A DNA stretch of 64,000 nucleotides, from contig NZ_BSSQ01000016.1 of assembly GCF_030161375.1 (NCBI RefSeq), forward strand, positions 62,001-126,000, written 5' to 3'. The notes beneath the pieces are model-generated. The model made no database searches. It worked only from the letters and a program-made list of their open reading frames with translations, and had not been told where the DNA came from. Shown here piece by piece: positions 15,866-25,150 of the stretch. A program made the position numbers and the translations under genes. The DNA is from Paenibacillus glycanilyticus (GTDB lineage Bacteria; Bacillota; Bacilli; Paenibacillales; Paenibacillaceae). Position 1 is the first letter of the stretch, and every line of letters begins with the position of its first letter.

Positions 15866-16810
15866 ATGGACAAGAAGAGCGGACAAAGACGATTGCGAAC
15901 ACGCTGGCGCACGCAGGATACCGAACTGACGTTTCTGGCTCTGCCAACGACTATTTGGTACATCTTGTTTTGTTTCTTGCCAATGTTCGGCCTTATTATT
16001 GCCTTCAAAGATTTCAAGATCCACGGCGGTTTTCTGAGCAACGTCATCAACAGCGATTGGACCGGCTTCAAAAACTTCGAATTCCTGTTCAAGTCGAACG
16101 ACGCTTGGGTCGTAATCCGCAATACCCTGGGCTACAATCTGATTTTTATTGTGCTGAGCATTGCGGTCCCCGTTACGTTAGCGCTAATGATCGGTCAACT
16201 GCATAGCGGCAAGGCCGGTAAAATCTATCAAACGTTAATGTTCTTGCCGTACTTTCTCTCTTGGGTCGTGGTTTCCGCCATTGTGTGGGCGTTTCTAAGC
16301 TTCGATAAAGGGATCGCCAATCAATTCCTGAATGTTCTCGGCAATGACCCGGTGAACTGGTATATGGAGCCGAAATATTGGCCGTACTTCCTGGTATTTA
16401 TGAACGTATGGAAGGGACTTGGTTATGGCATGGTTGTCTACTTGGCAACCATCGCCGGCATTGACAGCACGTATTACGAGGCTGCCGTCATCGACGGCGC
16501 GTCCAAGTGGCAGCAAGCGCGCTTTATTACGCTGCCGCTCATGAAACTAGTCATCGTCATGATGTTCATCCTGGCTGTAGGCCGCATCTTCTACACCGAC
16601 TTCGGCTTGTTCTTCCAAGTGCCGAGGGATTCCAACTCGTTGTTTAATGTAGCGACGACGATTGACGTTCTCGTGTATAAGCAGCTCAAGTCCGCTACGT
16701 TAGGCATGGCATCGGCCTCTGCATTCTTACAATCCGTGCTTGGTTGCGTCACCATTCTAATTGCCAACTGGGTCGTCCGTGTCGTAGACCGAGAGAGCGC
16801 AATGATGTAA
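15866..16810 (+). CDS. CUT1 ABC transporter permease, LplB type (cluster A)
   Basis: This 314-residue inner-membrane permease has six predicted membrane segments. MFGLIIAFKDFKIHGGF near residue 40 is characteristic of LplB-type permeases, and EAAVIDGASKWQQARFITLP (near 210) is the EAA loop that docks on the ATPase. A GTG at 15857 is in frame but overlaps the CAAGGAG ribosome binding site, so the ATG at 15866 is chosen. It is the first gene of a unit with a second permease, a lipoprotein, a two-component system and a second lipoprotein. No ATPase gene is in the cluster; Firmicute CUT1 importers usually share a MsmX-like ATPase encoded elsewhere. The sugar is unknown. Confidence 0.9.
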   Translation: MDKKSGQRRLRTRWRTQDTELTFLALPTTIWYILFCFLPMFGLIIAFKDFKIHGGFLSNVINSDWTGFKNFEFLFKSNDAWVVIRNTLGYNLIFIVLSIAVPVTLALMIGQLHSGKAGKIYQTLMFLPYFLSWVVVSAIVWAFLSFDKGIANQFLNVLGNDPVNWYMEPKYWPYFLVFMNVWKGLGYGMVVYLATIAGIDSTYYEAAVIDGASKWQQARFITLPLMKLVIVMMFILAVGRIFYTDFGLFFQVPRDSNSLFNVATTIDVLVYKQLKSATLGMASASAFLQSVLGCVTILIANWVVRVVDRESAMM

Positions 16811-16825
16811 AGGGGGAAGCGGGAA

Positions 16826-17755
16826 ATGTCATCAGGAGCAAAATTCAACTCGGGTCTGGACAAGTTCAACCGGGTTCGAACCGGCACAAACGTAGTTTTC
16901 CATCTGATTTTTATCGTATTGGCGCTGATTTGCCTTATACCTGTCCTTGTGGTGCTGTCCATATCGCTGACCAGCGAGGATTCGATTCGGGAGAGCGGGT
17001 ATCATCTCTTCCCGACGGCTTTCTCCGGTGATGCTTATCGCTATATTGCGGAGCAAGGGACGATGATTACGAAAGCGCTTGGCATCTCCGTGCTTGTTAC
17101 CGCCCTCGGTACCGTGCTGGGCGTCATGCTTACTACGTCGATGGGTTACGTCCTGTCCCGGCCGAATTACAAGCTGAAAGGGCTACTGACCTGGATCGTA
17201 TTTATCCCGATGGTGTTCAACGGAGGGTTAGTATCCAGCTACTATATCAATTCGAATTTGCTGGGCCTCAAAGATACGGTGTGGTCGCTTATTTTGCCGC
17301 TGGCCGTCTCCTCGTTCAACGTTATCATTTGCAAAACGTTCTTCCGAAGCACGATTCCCGACGCGCTGATCGAATCCGCCGAAATCGACGGCTCGAGCCA
17401 ATTGCGCATCTACTTCTCGATCGTGCTGCCGATCTCGCTGCCGGTTCTGGCGACTATTGGTCTTTTCCTCTGCTTCGCTTATTGGAACGACTGGTTCCAA
17501 TCGATGCTGTACATCGACAACCAAAGCTTGTACTCGCTGCAGGCGCTCTTGAACAGCTTGATGACCAACGTGGATGCCCTGGCGAAAAATGCTTCCAGCA
17601 TGGGCATCAGTTATGCGGAGCTTGTCGCAACCATGCCTAAGGAATCGGCGCGTATGGCGGTGGCCATGGTCATTATCGTTCCCGTAGCCGTTGCTTACCC
17701 GTTCTTCCAGAAATATTTTATTTCGGGACTAACGGTAGGCGCCGTGAAAGGTTAA
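16826..17755 (+). CDS. CUT1 ABC transporter permease, YtcP type (cluster A)
   Basis: This 309-residue permease starts 15 bases after the first one, with AAAGGGGGAAG as ribosome binding site. The EAA loop reads ESAEIDGSSQLRIYFSIVLP near residue 190, and the C-terminus KYFISGLTVGAVKG is the hallmark end of CUT1 MalG/YtcP permeases. It forms the membrane channel with the 15866 product. Like its partner it carries about six membrane segments. Confidence 0.92.
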   Translation: MSSGAKFNSGLDKFNRVRTGTNVVFHLIFIVLALICLIPVLVVLSISLTSEDSIRESGYHLFPTAFSGDAYRYIAEQGTMITKALGISVLVTALGTVLGVMLTTSMGYVLSRPNYKLKGLLTWIVFIPMVFNGGLVSSYYINSNLLGLKDTVWSLILPLAVSSFNVIICKTFFRSTIPDALIESAEIDGSSQLRIYFSIVLPISLPVLATIGLFLCFAYWNDWFQSMLYIDNQSLYSLQALLNSLMTNVDALAKNASSMGISYAELVATMPKESARMAVAMVIIVPVAVAYPFFQKYFISGLTVGAVKG

Positions 17756-17818
17756 TTCGAAATAAGCCGGCAACCGTCCGGTTTATGATATCCGCCGCGC
17801 CATGTAGACGGCGGGAAT

Positions 17819-17844
17819 AAAGAAAGCAATTAAAGAAAGCAATT
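17819..17844 (+). repeat. 13-bp tandem duplication before the binding-protein gene
   Basis: AAAGAAAGCAATT occurs twice head to tail (17819-17831 and 17832-17844), ending directly before the AGGGAGGA ribosome binding site. It probably arose by slippage and could affect translation start. Confidence 0.8.
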
Positions 17845-17861
17845 AAAGGGAGGAAATGTAA

Positions 17862-19379
17862 ATGAATAGGACGAAGAAAAAATGGCTCGCGTTAAGTGCC
17901 GTAGCGCTACTGACAACGGCTCTTGCGGGCTGCGGCAACTCGAATTCGAATTCCGATTCAAAGAACAGCACGCCTTCGAACGCCAACGCTACAGAAAGCA
18001 CGCAGACGGAAACAAGCAAGCCCGCTAATTCGGGCGATGTGCCTACGCTGGTATGGTGGACGATCGGCGGACAGACTCCCGCTAACTTCGATAAAGCGAT
18101 CGCCGCAATGAACGAATACACGGCCGAGAAGATCGGCGTGAAGATTGATATTAAGGTAGCAAGCTGGGGCGACTGGGATACAAAGATCAATACGATCGTA
18201 AATACCGGCGAACCGTTCGACATCATGTTTACGAACAACTCCAAGTATAGCCAGCAAGTAACCTTGGGCGCGTTCGCCGATCTGACCGACTTGGTGCAAA
18301 GCGAAACGCCGGATCTCTTCAAGCTTATTCCTCAGAATGTGTGGGACGGAACGAAGATCGGAGGGAAGATCTACTCCGTGCCGACGTACAAAGACTCGTC
18401 TTTAACCCAGTACTGGGTGTTCGACGATAAGTACGTGCAGAAATACGGCATCGACACGGCTAGCATCAAGACATTGAAGGATCTCGACAAACCGTTCCGC
18501 GACATGAAGGCAGGCGAAGGCAAAAGCTTCTACCCGCTGTCGCTCACGCAAGGCGACGGATTTAACGGATTTTTCAACGGCTACGACGATATGACGCTAG
18601 GTCTTCCGCCGATCGGCGTGAAAGTCGACGACGCTTCGCGCAAGGTCGTCTCCGTGCTGGAACAGCCGGATGTTATGGACGGACTCAAGCAGCTGCACCA
18701 ATGGTACCAAGACGGCATTATCAATCCGGACGCACCAACAAAGACGGAGGCAGACAAAGCCCGTCCGTTCTTCGCGGCGCAGGCATTCCCGGGTGCGGAG
18801 GCAGGCTGGCAGATTACGGAGGGTGTCGAGAAATACGACATGTTCCAGATCTTTGGCCCGATCTATACGACAAGCACGATCCAAGGCTCCCTGAACGCCA
18901 TCTCGGCGAATTCGAAATATAAGAATGAAGCGTTGAAATATTTACAGCTCGTCAATACGGATTCGAAACTGCGCAATATGCTGGCCTTCGGCGAGCTGGG
19001 CGTCGATTATGATAACGTGGACGGCGAGAAAGTGGTTGAGCGCAAATCGGATACATGGCCGCTGGCCGCTTATACGCAAGGGACGTTCTTCAACCTCGCC
19101 GTAACGAAAGGCGCACCGGTAGATCAATGGGATCAAGTACGCAAGCTGAACGACCAAGCGACTTCCTCGACAAACTTGGGCTTTGCGCTGGACATCAGCA
19201 AGCTGAGCACCGAAGTGGCCAATACGAAAGCGGTATGGGATAAATACCGGTATGAGCTGATGACGGGCGCTTCCGATCCGGAGAAGATGGTACCGAAGAT
19301 CGTCTCGGAATTGAAGGCTGCCGGCATGGATGCGATTACGAAGGCCGCCCAAGAGCAAGTGGATACGTATTTCAAATAA
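17862..19379 (+). CDS. Sugar-binding lipoprotein of the ABC importer (cluster A, first)
   Basis: This 505-residue extracellular solute-binding protein has a lipoprotein signal ending in LAGC (Cys24) and then a Ser/Asn/Thr-rich spacer. The mature part (VWWTIGG ... INTIVNTGEPFDIMFTN ... YSVPTYKD) is a family-1 type binding protein of the LplA/YtcQ kind. It starts with ATG behind AAGGGAGGAAATG, a very strong site that fits high expression of binding proteins. It follows the two permease genes, the reverse of cluster B. It is clearly related to the lipoprotein at 22036. Confidence 0.92.
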   Translation: MNRTKKKWLALSAVALLTTALAGCGNSNSNSDSKNSTPSNANATESTQTETSKPANSGDVPTLVWWTIGGQTPANFDKAIAAMNEYTAEKIGVKIDIKVASWGDWDTKINTIVNTGEPFDIMFTNNSKYSQQVTLGAFADLTDLVQSETPDLFKLIPQNVWDGTKIGGKIYSVPTYKDSSLTQYWVFDDKYVQKYGIDTASIKTLKDLDKPFRDMKAGEGKSFYPLSLTQGDGFNGFFNGYDDMTLGLPPIGVKVDDASRKVVSVLEQPDVMDGLKQLHQWYQDGIINPDAPTKTEADKARPFFAAQAFPGAEAGWQITEGVEKYDMFQIFGPIYTTSTIQGSLNAISANSKYKNEALKYLQLVNTDSKLRNMLAFGELGVDYDNVDGEKVVERKSDTWPLAAYTQGTFFNLAVTKGAPVDQWDQVRKLNDQATSSTNLGFALDISKLSTEVANTKAVWDKYRYELMTGASDPEKMVPKIVSELKAAGMDAITKAAQEQVDTYFK

Positions 19380-19400
19380 GCTTTGTCTATCTATTAACAT

Positions 19401-19440
19401 CCGGAAAACCCGAACGGAAATCGCCGTTCGGGTTTTCTGG
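19401..19440 (+). terminator. Strong hairpin after the first binding-protein gene
   Basis: A 17-bp stem (CCGGAAAACCCGAACGG with its near-complement, one G-U) closes on a 6-base loop. No T-run follows, so it may protect the 3' end of the abundant lipoprotein mRNA or only partly terminate before the sensor kinase gene. Confidence 0.6.
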
Positions 19441-19531
19441 CACATGAAATTTAAGATTGCCTTTATCGATAACCGCGTTATATGTTTGAGCAGTAGGGAA
19501 GGGCAAAAGCCTATTGCAAAGGAGACGCCGC

Positions 19532-21292
19532 ATGCGTTCATTTATGCAGATCAAGATCTATCGCGGCAAGTTTATTGCATATGCGGTATTCGTAGTGTCC
19601 ATTGGCCTCGCGCTTGGCGCGCTCACCTGCGCGATTCTGCTGGACCAATGGGTGGGAAACTCCAGAAACGAGGCATCCGGAGCGTTCTCTCGGGTGGAAA
19701 ACAGCCTTCAGTACGATTCCGACCGTATCGAAGCGTTTATGCAGCGAGTCTATTCCAACAGCGGGCTTGTGTCCGACATTCGCAGTTTCTTGGGCAATAA
19801 CGCGGAGGGCTATCTGACGAGCAGATTGCAGGGCAGCCAGTATAACCGGCCGCTTGTTTCTTTTCCCGACGATATGAAATCGTTCTTAAGCAACGGGGGC
19901 AAGGGAGACATCACGCAAATCAGCTTGCATACCGAGCAAGAGGGCAACGTGGTGAGCTTCGACAATAACGGCAATACGAGTTATCAATTCCGTCTGCCGA
20001 ACTCGGATGAAACGTTCCGCGAGACGATCCAGAGGGGATTCGTCTATCACAAGAAGCTTTCGGATCCGAACCAAATCTCCCGTCAGATCGGCGAATTCCG
20101 ATTCCTGGTCAGCAGCGACCGTATATTTAAGACGGTGCAAAATTACCATGTGGATGAAGCTGCCGCTGTCAGCGATTCCGGAGACGTGTATTTGATCGCC
20201 GGTAACGGCCGCGGCTCGGAGGAGCTGATTCGCCGGATTATGGCGGATGGCCGCACGCATGGCTTCCTATCGACGGGATTCATGGACCGCACGTATTTCG
20301 TGACGTTCCATTCCAACGAATTCGATTATCGGTTCGTCAGCACCGTGGATCTGGCATCGCTCATCCGTCAAAAAGCGAATGTGCTGCTTATCGTGTTTCT
20401 TATCGTCTTGGCCGCAATGATCTGCGTCCTGCTGCTTATCGTTTACAATCTGCGCGAGGACGCGAACTTCCTGCGGCGGATTATCGCTTCCATCGGACGC
20501 GTGAAGACGGCGGATTTCACGCCGGTTAACCCAGCCCGTTACCGAAGGAACGAATACGGCATGATCGCCCGGGAATTGGACGATATGATCCGTCAGCTCG
20601 ACCGTCATATCCGCACCAATTATTTGCTCAAGCTCAAGCAGCAAGAAACCGAGATGAAGGCGCTTCAGCATCAAATCAATCCTCATTTTTTGTACAATAC
20701 GCTTGAGGTTATTCGTTCCTCTGCGTTGGTGCACAGCGCCGATCATACTTCCGACGCTATCGCTACCTTGGGAGCACTGTACCGCGATATCGTGAAAAAC
20801 GAGAATATCATTCCGCTTGGCAGTGAACTAAACTTGCTGCAAAAATATTTAAAAATTATGGAATTCAAATATCCGGACCGCTTCTTCTATCAGTTTAATG
20901 TGGACACGGCTTTACTTTCCTTGCCTACGGTCAAATTCTGGCTGCAGCCACTGGCAGAGAACTTCTTCATTCACGGCTTTCATCCGGAAAGCGAGTTTAA
21001 CCTTCTCCTTGTTAACGGCTGGGAGGAAGCGGGGCGCTTCGTGCTGGAGATTGTGGACAACGGAAATTGGATTTCCGAAGAGCAATTGGCTGAAATCAGG
21101 CAAAAGCTCTCCAGAGGCGATGACGCTTCGGTTGACAGCATTGGCCTGCGTAACGTTTATACCCGGTTGCGCTTTTTCTATGGGAAAGGTTTCTCTATGA
21201 GAATCGACAATAACGAGGAAGCTGGCGTTAAAATAACCGTAATCCTATCCAAGGAGGCGACTGACGATGTACAAGCTGCTGATCGTAGATGA
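19532..21292 (+). CDS. YesM-type sensor histidine kinase (cluster A)
   Basis: This 586-residue membrane kinase has a first membrane segment at about residues 10-33, an extracellular sensor domain of about 240 residues, a second segment (VLLIVFLIVLAAMICVLLLI, about 285-305), a HAMP-like stretch, and a His-kinase domain with LQHQINPHFLYNTLE, where the His before FLYN is phosphorylated. The ATPase part has AENFFIHG as N box and GLRNVYTRL as the last box. The G1 box reads DNGNW, lacking the glycine of the usual DNGxG. An upstream TTG at 19514 was rejected because AAGGAG precedes the ATG at 19532. It should phosphorylate the regulator that overlaps its 3' end. Confidence 0.9.
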   Translation: MRSFMQIKIYRGKFIAYAVFVVSIGLALGALTCAILLDQWVGNSRNEASGAFSRVENSLQYDSDRIEAFMQRVYSNSGLVSDIRSFLGNNAEGYLTSRLQGSQYNRPLVSFPDDMKSFLSNGGKGDITQISLHTEQEGNVVSFDNNGNTSYQFRLPNSDETFRETIQRGFVYHKKLSDPNQISRQIGEFRFLVSSDRIFKTVQNYHVDEAAAVSDSGDVYLIAGNGRGSEELIRRIMADGRTHGFLSTGFMDRTYFVTFHSNEFDYRFVSTVDLASLIRQKANVLLIVFLIVLAAMICVLLLIVYNLREDANFLRRIIASIGRVKTADFTPVNPARYRRNEYGMIARELDDMIRQLDRHIRTNYLLKLKQQETEMKALQHQINPHFLYNTLEVIRSSALVHSADHTSDAIATLGALYRDIVKNENIIPLGSELNLLQKYLKIMEFKYPDRFFYQFNVDTALLSLPTVKFWLQPLAENFFIHGFHPESEFNLLLVNGWEEAGRFVLEIVDNGNWISEEQLAEIRQKLSRGDDASVDSIGLRNVYTRLRFFYGKGFSMRIDNNEEAGVKITVILSKEATDDVQAADRR

Positions 21293-22028
21293 CGAGCCGC
21301 AGATTTTGGAAGGAATGAAGCGAACGCTGGATTGGGAGAAATATGGTTTTGGCCGCATCGAGACGAGCGAAACGTATGAAGGTGCGATCTCGAAAGCAGT
21401 TGAGATTTTGCCGGATTTAGCGATTTTCGATGTATGCATCGGCAAGCAGCGCGGCTATGACGCCATCCACAGGCTTAACGAACTGCGCCTTCCCTCGAAA
21501 TATATTATTATGAGCGGCTATGGCGAATTCCAATATGCGCTGGAGGCGATTCGCTGCGGGGCGAAGGACTACCTGCTCAAACCCGTCGACCGTACGAAGC
21601 TGCAGCAGCTGGTCGAGAAGATTATCGTAGAAGATCTGAACGGCAAGCTGGCAGATGCGGTACACAGCGACCTGGATATGGACCCGGTACTCGGCGTGCG
21701 TTATGATAGCCTGTCCAAGCTGACCAATCGCATTTTGTTAATCGTCAAAGCGGAATATGCCCAGAACCTTAGCCTGAAATCAGTGGCGGAACGTTTCCGC
21801 ATGAACGGAACGTACCTCGGGCAGCTATTCCTGAAGGAGACGAGGAAGAAGTTCTCGGAGTATCTAATGGCTTACCGAATGCTTCGCGCCCAGGAGCGCA
21901 TCCAGTGCACGGACGAGAAGATTGTCAGCGTTGCGCTTTCGGTCGGCTATCCCAACCTGAACTATTTCTATTCTCATTTCCAAGCTTATTTCGGCAAATC
22001 TCCTTCAGATTTGCGGAAGAAGGAATAA
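21267..22028 (+). CDS. Response regulator with AraC-type output domain, short form (cluster A)
   Basis: This 253-residue protein overlaps the kinase gene by 26 bases, so translation is probably coupled. The receiver domain shows VDDEPQ, the phosphorylatable Asp in IFDVCIG and the Lys in LLKPVD. The AraC helix-turn-helix domain follows almost directly: LSLKSVAERFRMNGTYLGQL and IVSVALSVGYPNLNYFYSHF. YesN-type proteins usually have about 200 extra residues between these parts (as the 43567 gene does); here that linker is missing. It probably activates the cluster A promoter. Confidence 0.9.
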   Translation: MYKLLIVDDEPQILEGMKRTLDWEKYGFGRIETSETYEGAISKAVEILPDLAIFDVCIGKQRGYDAIHRLNELRLPSKYIIMSGYGEFQYALEAIRCGAKDYLLKPVDRTKLQQLVEKIIVEDLNGKLADAVHSDLDMDPVLGVRYDSLSKLTNRILLIVKAEYAQNLSLKSVAERFRMNGTYLGQLFLKETRKKFSEYLMAYRMLRAQERIQCTDEKIVSVALSVGYPNLNYFYSHFQAYFGKSPSDLRKKE

Positions 22029-22035
22029 CGTCGCT

Positions 22036-23577
22036 ATGCGGGAACAACGGAAGTTGAGTCGTCTCGTTGCATCCTTTGCGCTCGTCACCATGCTGATGCT
22101 GCCTATATCCGGCTGTTTCTCTGCATCCGGCAATGAAGAGAATGCCGCTGTGACGGGCAATACGGTAAATTTGATCTATTACACGATTGGTGATCCGGAC
22201 AAGGATCTTAAGATGGTCAACGACAAGATCAACGAGATCCTGGTCAAGAAAATCGGCGTTACCATTACGTATATCAAAGTGGGTTGGCAAGAGTACGAAG
22301 ACCGTCTGAATACCCTAGTGTCGGCAGGAACCCCTTTTGACATTGCTTTTGCGCCGGAGTACGCAACCTACGCGCAGCGCGGCGCGTGGCTGAGGCTGAA
22401 CGACTACCTGTCCAAAGAGGGGAAGGATATGTACGATGCCATCGACCCTATTTTCTGGCAAGGCGTGCGAATGGATGACGGCGGCATCTACGGCGTGCCG
22501 ACCAATAAAGAACTAGCCGTGCGCGACCAGTGGATGTACCCGGATGCGTTAGTGAAGAAGTACGGTATCGACATCTCGAAGTACACAACGCTCGCTTCGC
22601 TCGAGCCGCTGTTACGGATGATCAAGGAGAAGGAACCGGGTTACTTGCCGATGGAACTCGATAAAGAATCTCAAAACTTTTTTGCCTTGGACGGCTACGA
22701 ATACGTATCGCTAAAGACGCTTCCTCTTATGAGGAATGTTCTGGATCCTGATTCTCCGATTGTGAATATATTCGAAACGGGCGAAGCCCGGAAAGTACTG
22801 GACCTTCTTCGCCACTACTATGTGGAAGGCTATATCAATGAAGACGCGGCCATGCGGGAAACCGAAGGATTGAAGCCGGGCGCGTTGGTATTCTGGAAAG
22901 CCGCGGGGGGAGGGCCTCTCTCGGAGAATAGTTGGAGCAAAGACCGCGGTTACAAGCTGGTGGCATACCCCGTAACACCTGCGCTCATCACGACGGAATC
23001 CATTCGGGGCGGGGTCATGGCCGTCAGCGCGGAAACGAAGCATCCCGTCGAGGCCGTCAAGTTTCTCAATCTGCTGAACACGGATCCCGAGGTGCGCAAT
23101 CTGTTCAATTTCGGAATCGAAGGCGTACACTACTCGTTGGATAATAACGGCCAGGTGGTGCCCATTCCGTCGAAGGACAAGAACGGCAATCCGATCCCGG
23201 ACGCGCAGCCAAGCTATGGAGGGGTGCAGTATACGCAGGGCAATTGGTTCATCTTGAAGACCATGGGCGGAGAATACCCGGACCCCTTGGACAAATGGAA
23301 TCAATTCCGCGCCGGCAACAAGGAGGCGGTTGTATCGAGCACGCTTGGTTTCACCCCGGACTTGTCCCGGATGCCCATACAGATGCAGAACATCCAAATG
23401 GTGTGGGAGAAATACTTTCCCAGCCTGATGACGGGTAGCGTGGACGTCGCTTCGGTGCTGCCGAAGTTTAATCAAGAGCTTCGGCAGGCAGGCATCGACG
23501 AGGTGCGGGCCGAGGTGCAAAAGCAACTTGACGCTTGGCGCGCGGCGCATCCGTCGAAGGAAACTGCTGAGCAGTGA
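22036..23577 (+). CDS. Second sugar-binding lipoprotein of cluster A
   Basis: This 513-residue lipoprotein starts 7 bases after the response regulator. Its signal ends in PISGC (Cys27). It is a paralogue of the 17862 protein: LIYYTIGDPDKDLK matches the same N-terminal block, and LVSAGTPFDIAFAP, IYGVPTNKE, KYGIDISKYTTLASL and PKFNQELRQAGIDEV align with counterparts there. Because it is coupled to the two-component system and not to the permeases, it may present ligand to the sensor kinase, or serve as an alternative receptor for the same permease pair. This division of labour is inference. Confidence 0.88.
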   Translation: MREQRKLSRLVASFALVTMLMLPISGCFSASGNEENAAVTGNTVNLIYYTIGDPDKDLKMVNDKINEILVKKIGVTITYIKVGWQEYEDRLNTLVSAGTPFDIAFAPEYATYAQRGAWLRLNDYLSKEGKDMYDAIDPIFWQGVRMDDGGIYGVPTNKELAVRDQWMYPDALVKKYGIDISKYTTLASLEPLLRMIKEKEPGYLPMELDKESQNFFALDGYEYVSLKTLPLMRNVLDPDSPIVNIFETGEARKVLDLLRHYYVEGYINEDAAMRETEGLKPGALVFWKAAGGGPLSENSWSKDRGYKLVAYPVTPALITTESIRGGVMAVSAETKHPVEAVKFLNLLNTDPEVRNLFNFGIEGVHYSLDNNGQVVPIPSKDKNGNPIPDAQPSYGGVQYTQGNWFILKTMGGEYPDPLDKWNQFRAGNKEAVVSSTLGFTPDLSRMPIQMQNIQMVWEKYFPSLMTGSVDVASVLPKFNQELRQAGIDEVRAEVQKQLDAWRAAHPSKETAEQ

Positions 23578-23688
23578 GAAGTTGAGAAGATGGAATAGCT
23601 CATTCTAGTTGTTGCGAAATATTTTTCCTTATATCCTGCTCATATTTCCTTATATCAGCTAATGCTACACCTCTTTGCATGCATTCAT

Positions 23689-23718
23689 CCGTATTAGGAA
23701 TTTTATTTCCTAATACGG
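23689..23718. repeat. Inverted repeat between lipoprotein gene and trpS
   Basis: CCGTATTAGGAA and TTCCTAATACGG are perfect 12-bp arms around a 6-base loop. It lies between convergent genes and may act as a weak two-way terminator; no long T-run follows on either strand. The remaining 280 bases of this gap show only a repeated TTCCTTATATC. Confidence 0.6.
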
Positions 23719-23858
23719 AAATGCTTTTCCGCTACTCATGCAAAAAGTAAATAAGATGGAGCAAATGGGCCGAAACCACCTAGGTTAAGGAAGATGGTTT
23801 CCTAAATAGCGAAATTCTTTTCGTTAACCTTTGGGATGGGTTAGCGCAATTTTTGTTG

Positions 23859-24863
23859 TCAGCATTTATAACGCCCAATTTTACGTTTGACCTCCTCAAG
23901 TAAAGGCGCAGCCATGGCCCTTGCCTTCTTGGCTCCTTCATCTAGGATCATGTCAATTTTATCTGGTGATGCCATCAAGTCATTATATTTGCGACGTGGT
24001 TCTTCCAGAAATGCATTTACGACCTGAAACAGCTCCTGCTTTGCTTCTCCCCAACTAATACCATTCAGAAATTTATCTCTTAAATCTTGCACTTGTCCAG
24101 GTGTCGCAAATTCTTTATACAGTAAGAAGATATTAGACGTATCAGGGTTTTTAGGTTCATGAGGAGGGGTAGAGTCTGTTTTGATTTTACTTATAAGCTT
24201 CCTAAGGTCATCGGCCGATTCGAAAAGCGGTATCGTATTACTATAACTTTTACTCATTTTTCTGCCATCGAGACCAGGAATTACAGCCGTATTATCATCA
24301 ACGATATAGTTAGGCAGCTTGAAGGTTTCCCCATAATTTCTGTTGAATCCTTCTGCAATGTCTCTTGCAATCTCAACATGCTGTATTTGGTCTTTGCCAA
24401 CGGGCACTTTGTCGGTTTGAAACAGTAGAATGTCCGCTGCCATCAGAATAGGGTACGTGAATAAGCCCATATTAACGCCGGTATCCATATCCACGCCCAA
24501 TTGTTCGTTTTTATCAAGAACTGACTTATAAGCATGGGCACGATTCATTAAACCCTTGGAAGTCAGACATGATAGGATCCAGCTTAACTCGAATATCTCC
24601 GGTACATCCGATTGTCTATAAAAGACTACCCTTTCCGGGTCAAGTCCTAGTGCTAACCACGTTGCAGCAATACCGTAAGAGAGCTCGTTAAACTCATTGC
24701 TGTTCTGAATGAATGTTAAGCCGTGGTAGTCAGCAATAAAGTAAAGGGCGGTACAATTACTATCTTTTGCGATCTGTAGTGCAGGTTTTATTGCTGCGAT
24801 GTAATTCCCCACATGGACTTTACCGGTAGGCTTAATTCCGGTTAATACAATTTCGTCATTCAT
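23859..24863 (-). CDS. trpS: Tryptophanyl-tRNA synthetase
   Basis: This 334-residue class I synthetase charges tRNA-Trp with tryptophan. The HIGH-type motif appears as KVHVGNYIAA near residue 17 and the KMSKS motif is exact in GRKMSKSYSN near residue 197. Length is normal for a bacterial TrpS. The ATG follows AAGGAGGGG. It stands alone, without other tryptophan genes, behind a T-box leader whose specifier reads UGG, which independently supports the amino acid. As many Bacilli carry one constitutive TrpS, a second copy elsewhere is possible but cannot be judged here. Confidence 0.96.
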   Translation of the reverse strand: MNDEIVLTGIKPTGKVHVGNYIAAIKPALQIAKDSNCTALYFIADYHGLTFIQNSNEFNELSYGIAATWLALGLDPERVVFYRQSDVPEIFELSWILSCLTSKGLMNRAHAYKSVLDKNEQLGVDMDTGVNMGLFTYPILMAADILLFQTDKVPVGKDQIQHVEIARDIAEGFNRNYGETFKLPNYIVDDNTAVIPGLDGRKMSKSYSNTIPLFESADDLRKLISKIKTDSTPPHEPKNPDTSNIFLLYKEFATPGQVQDLRDKFLNGISWGEAKQELFQVVNAFLEEPRRKYNDLMASPDKIDMILDEGAKKARAMAAPLLEEVKRKIGRYKC

Positions 24864-24881
24864 GTTACCCCTCCTTAAAAT

Positions 24882-25150
24882 AAAAAAGGGGTCTTCTCAT
24901 CCTTGAAAGGACGAGAAGACCCCGTGGTACCACCTTAATTAGCCCGAATTTAAATTCAGACTCGCTTTAACGTATCGAAACATGCCATATGTTTGAATAC
25001 GCGTCTCTTGTAACGACGAGACTTTCGCCAAAGCCTACTCAATGAACTTTCGGTTTGGATGCTCAGAAGCCCACTTCGGCATAATCCCTACACTGATTCG
25101 CACCATCCATCAGCTCTCTGGAGTATTCGTTATGCGTACTCTCTTCATCA
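24882..25150 (-). ncRNA. T-box riboswitch (Trp) controlling trpS
   Basis: On the minus strand the T-box AAGGTGGTACCACGG lies at 24936-24922 and is followed by a terminator hairpin (GGGGTCTTCTCGTCC ... GAGAAGACCCC, then T6) ending at 24882. Stem I shows the expected distal elements GGATGGTGCGAATC, and the specifier loop GAAGTGGGCTTC contains TGG at 25073-25071, the Trp codon. Uncharged tRNA-Trp should stabilise the antiterminator and allow trpS transcription. The 5' limit is approximate. A possible -10 (TTATAT) lies just upstream near 25163. Confidence 0.93.

Noticed and set aside
22711-23550. 279-residue open frame on the minus strand opposite the second binding-protein gene
   Set aside because: It is a mirror of a clear lipoprotein gene, has an Arg/His-rich composition with no known motif, and no ribosome binding site.
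23578-23858. Search for a small RNA or tRNA gene in the gap before trpS
   Set aside because: Only one inverted repeat and a short direct repeat are present; no cloverleaf or promoter-terminator pair was found.
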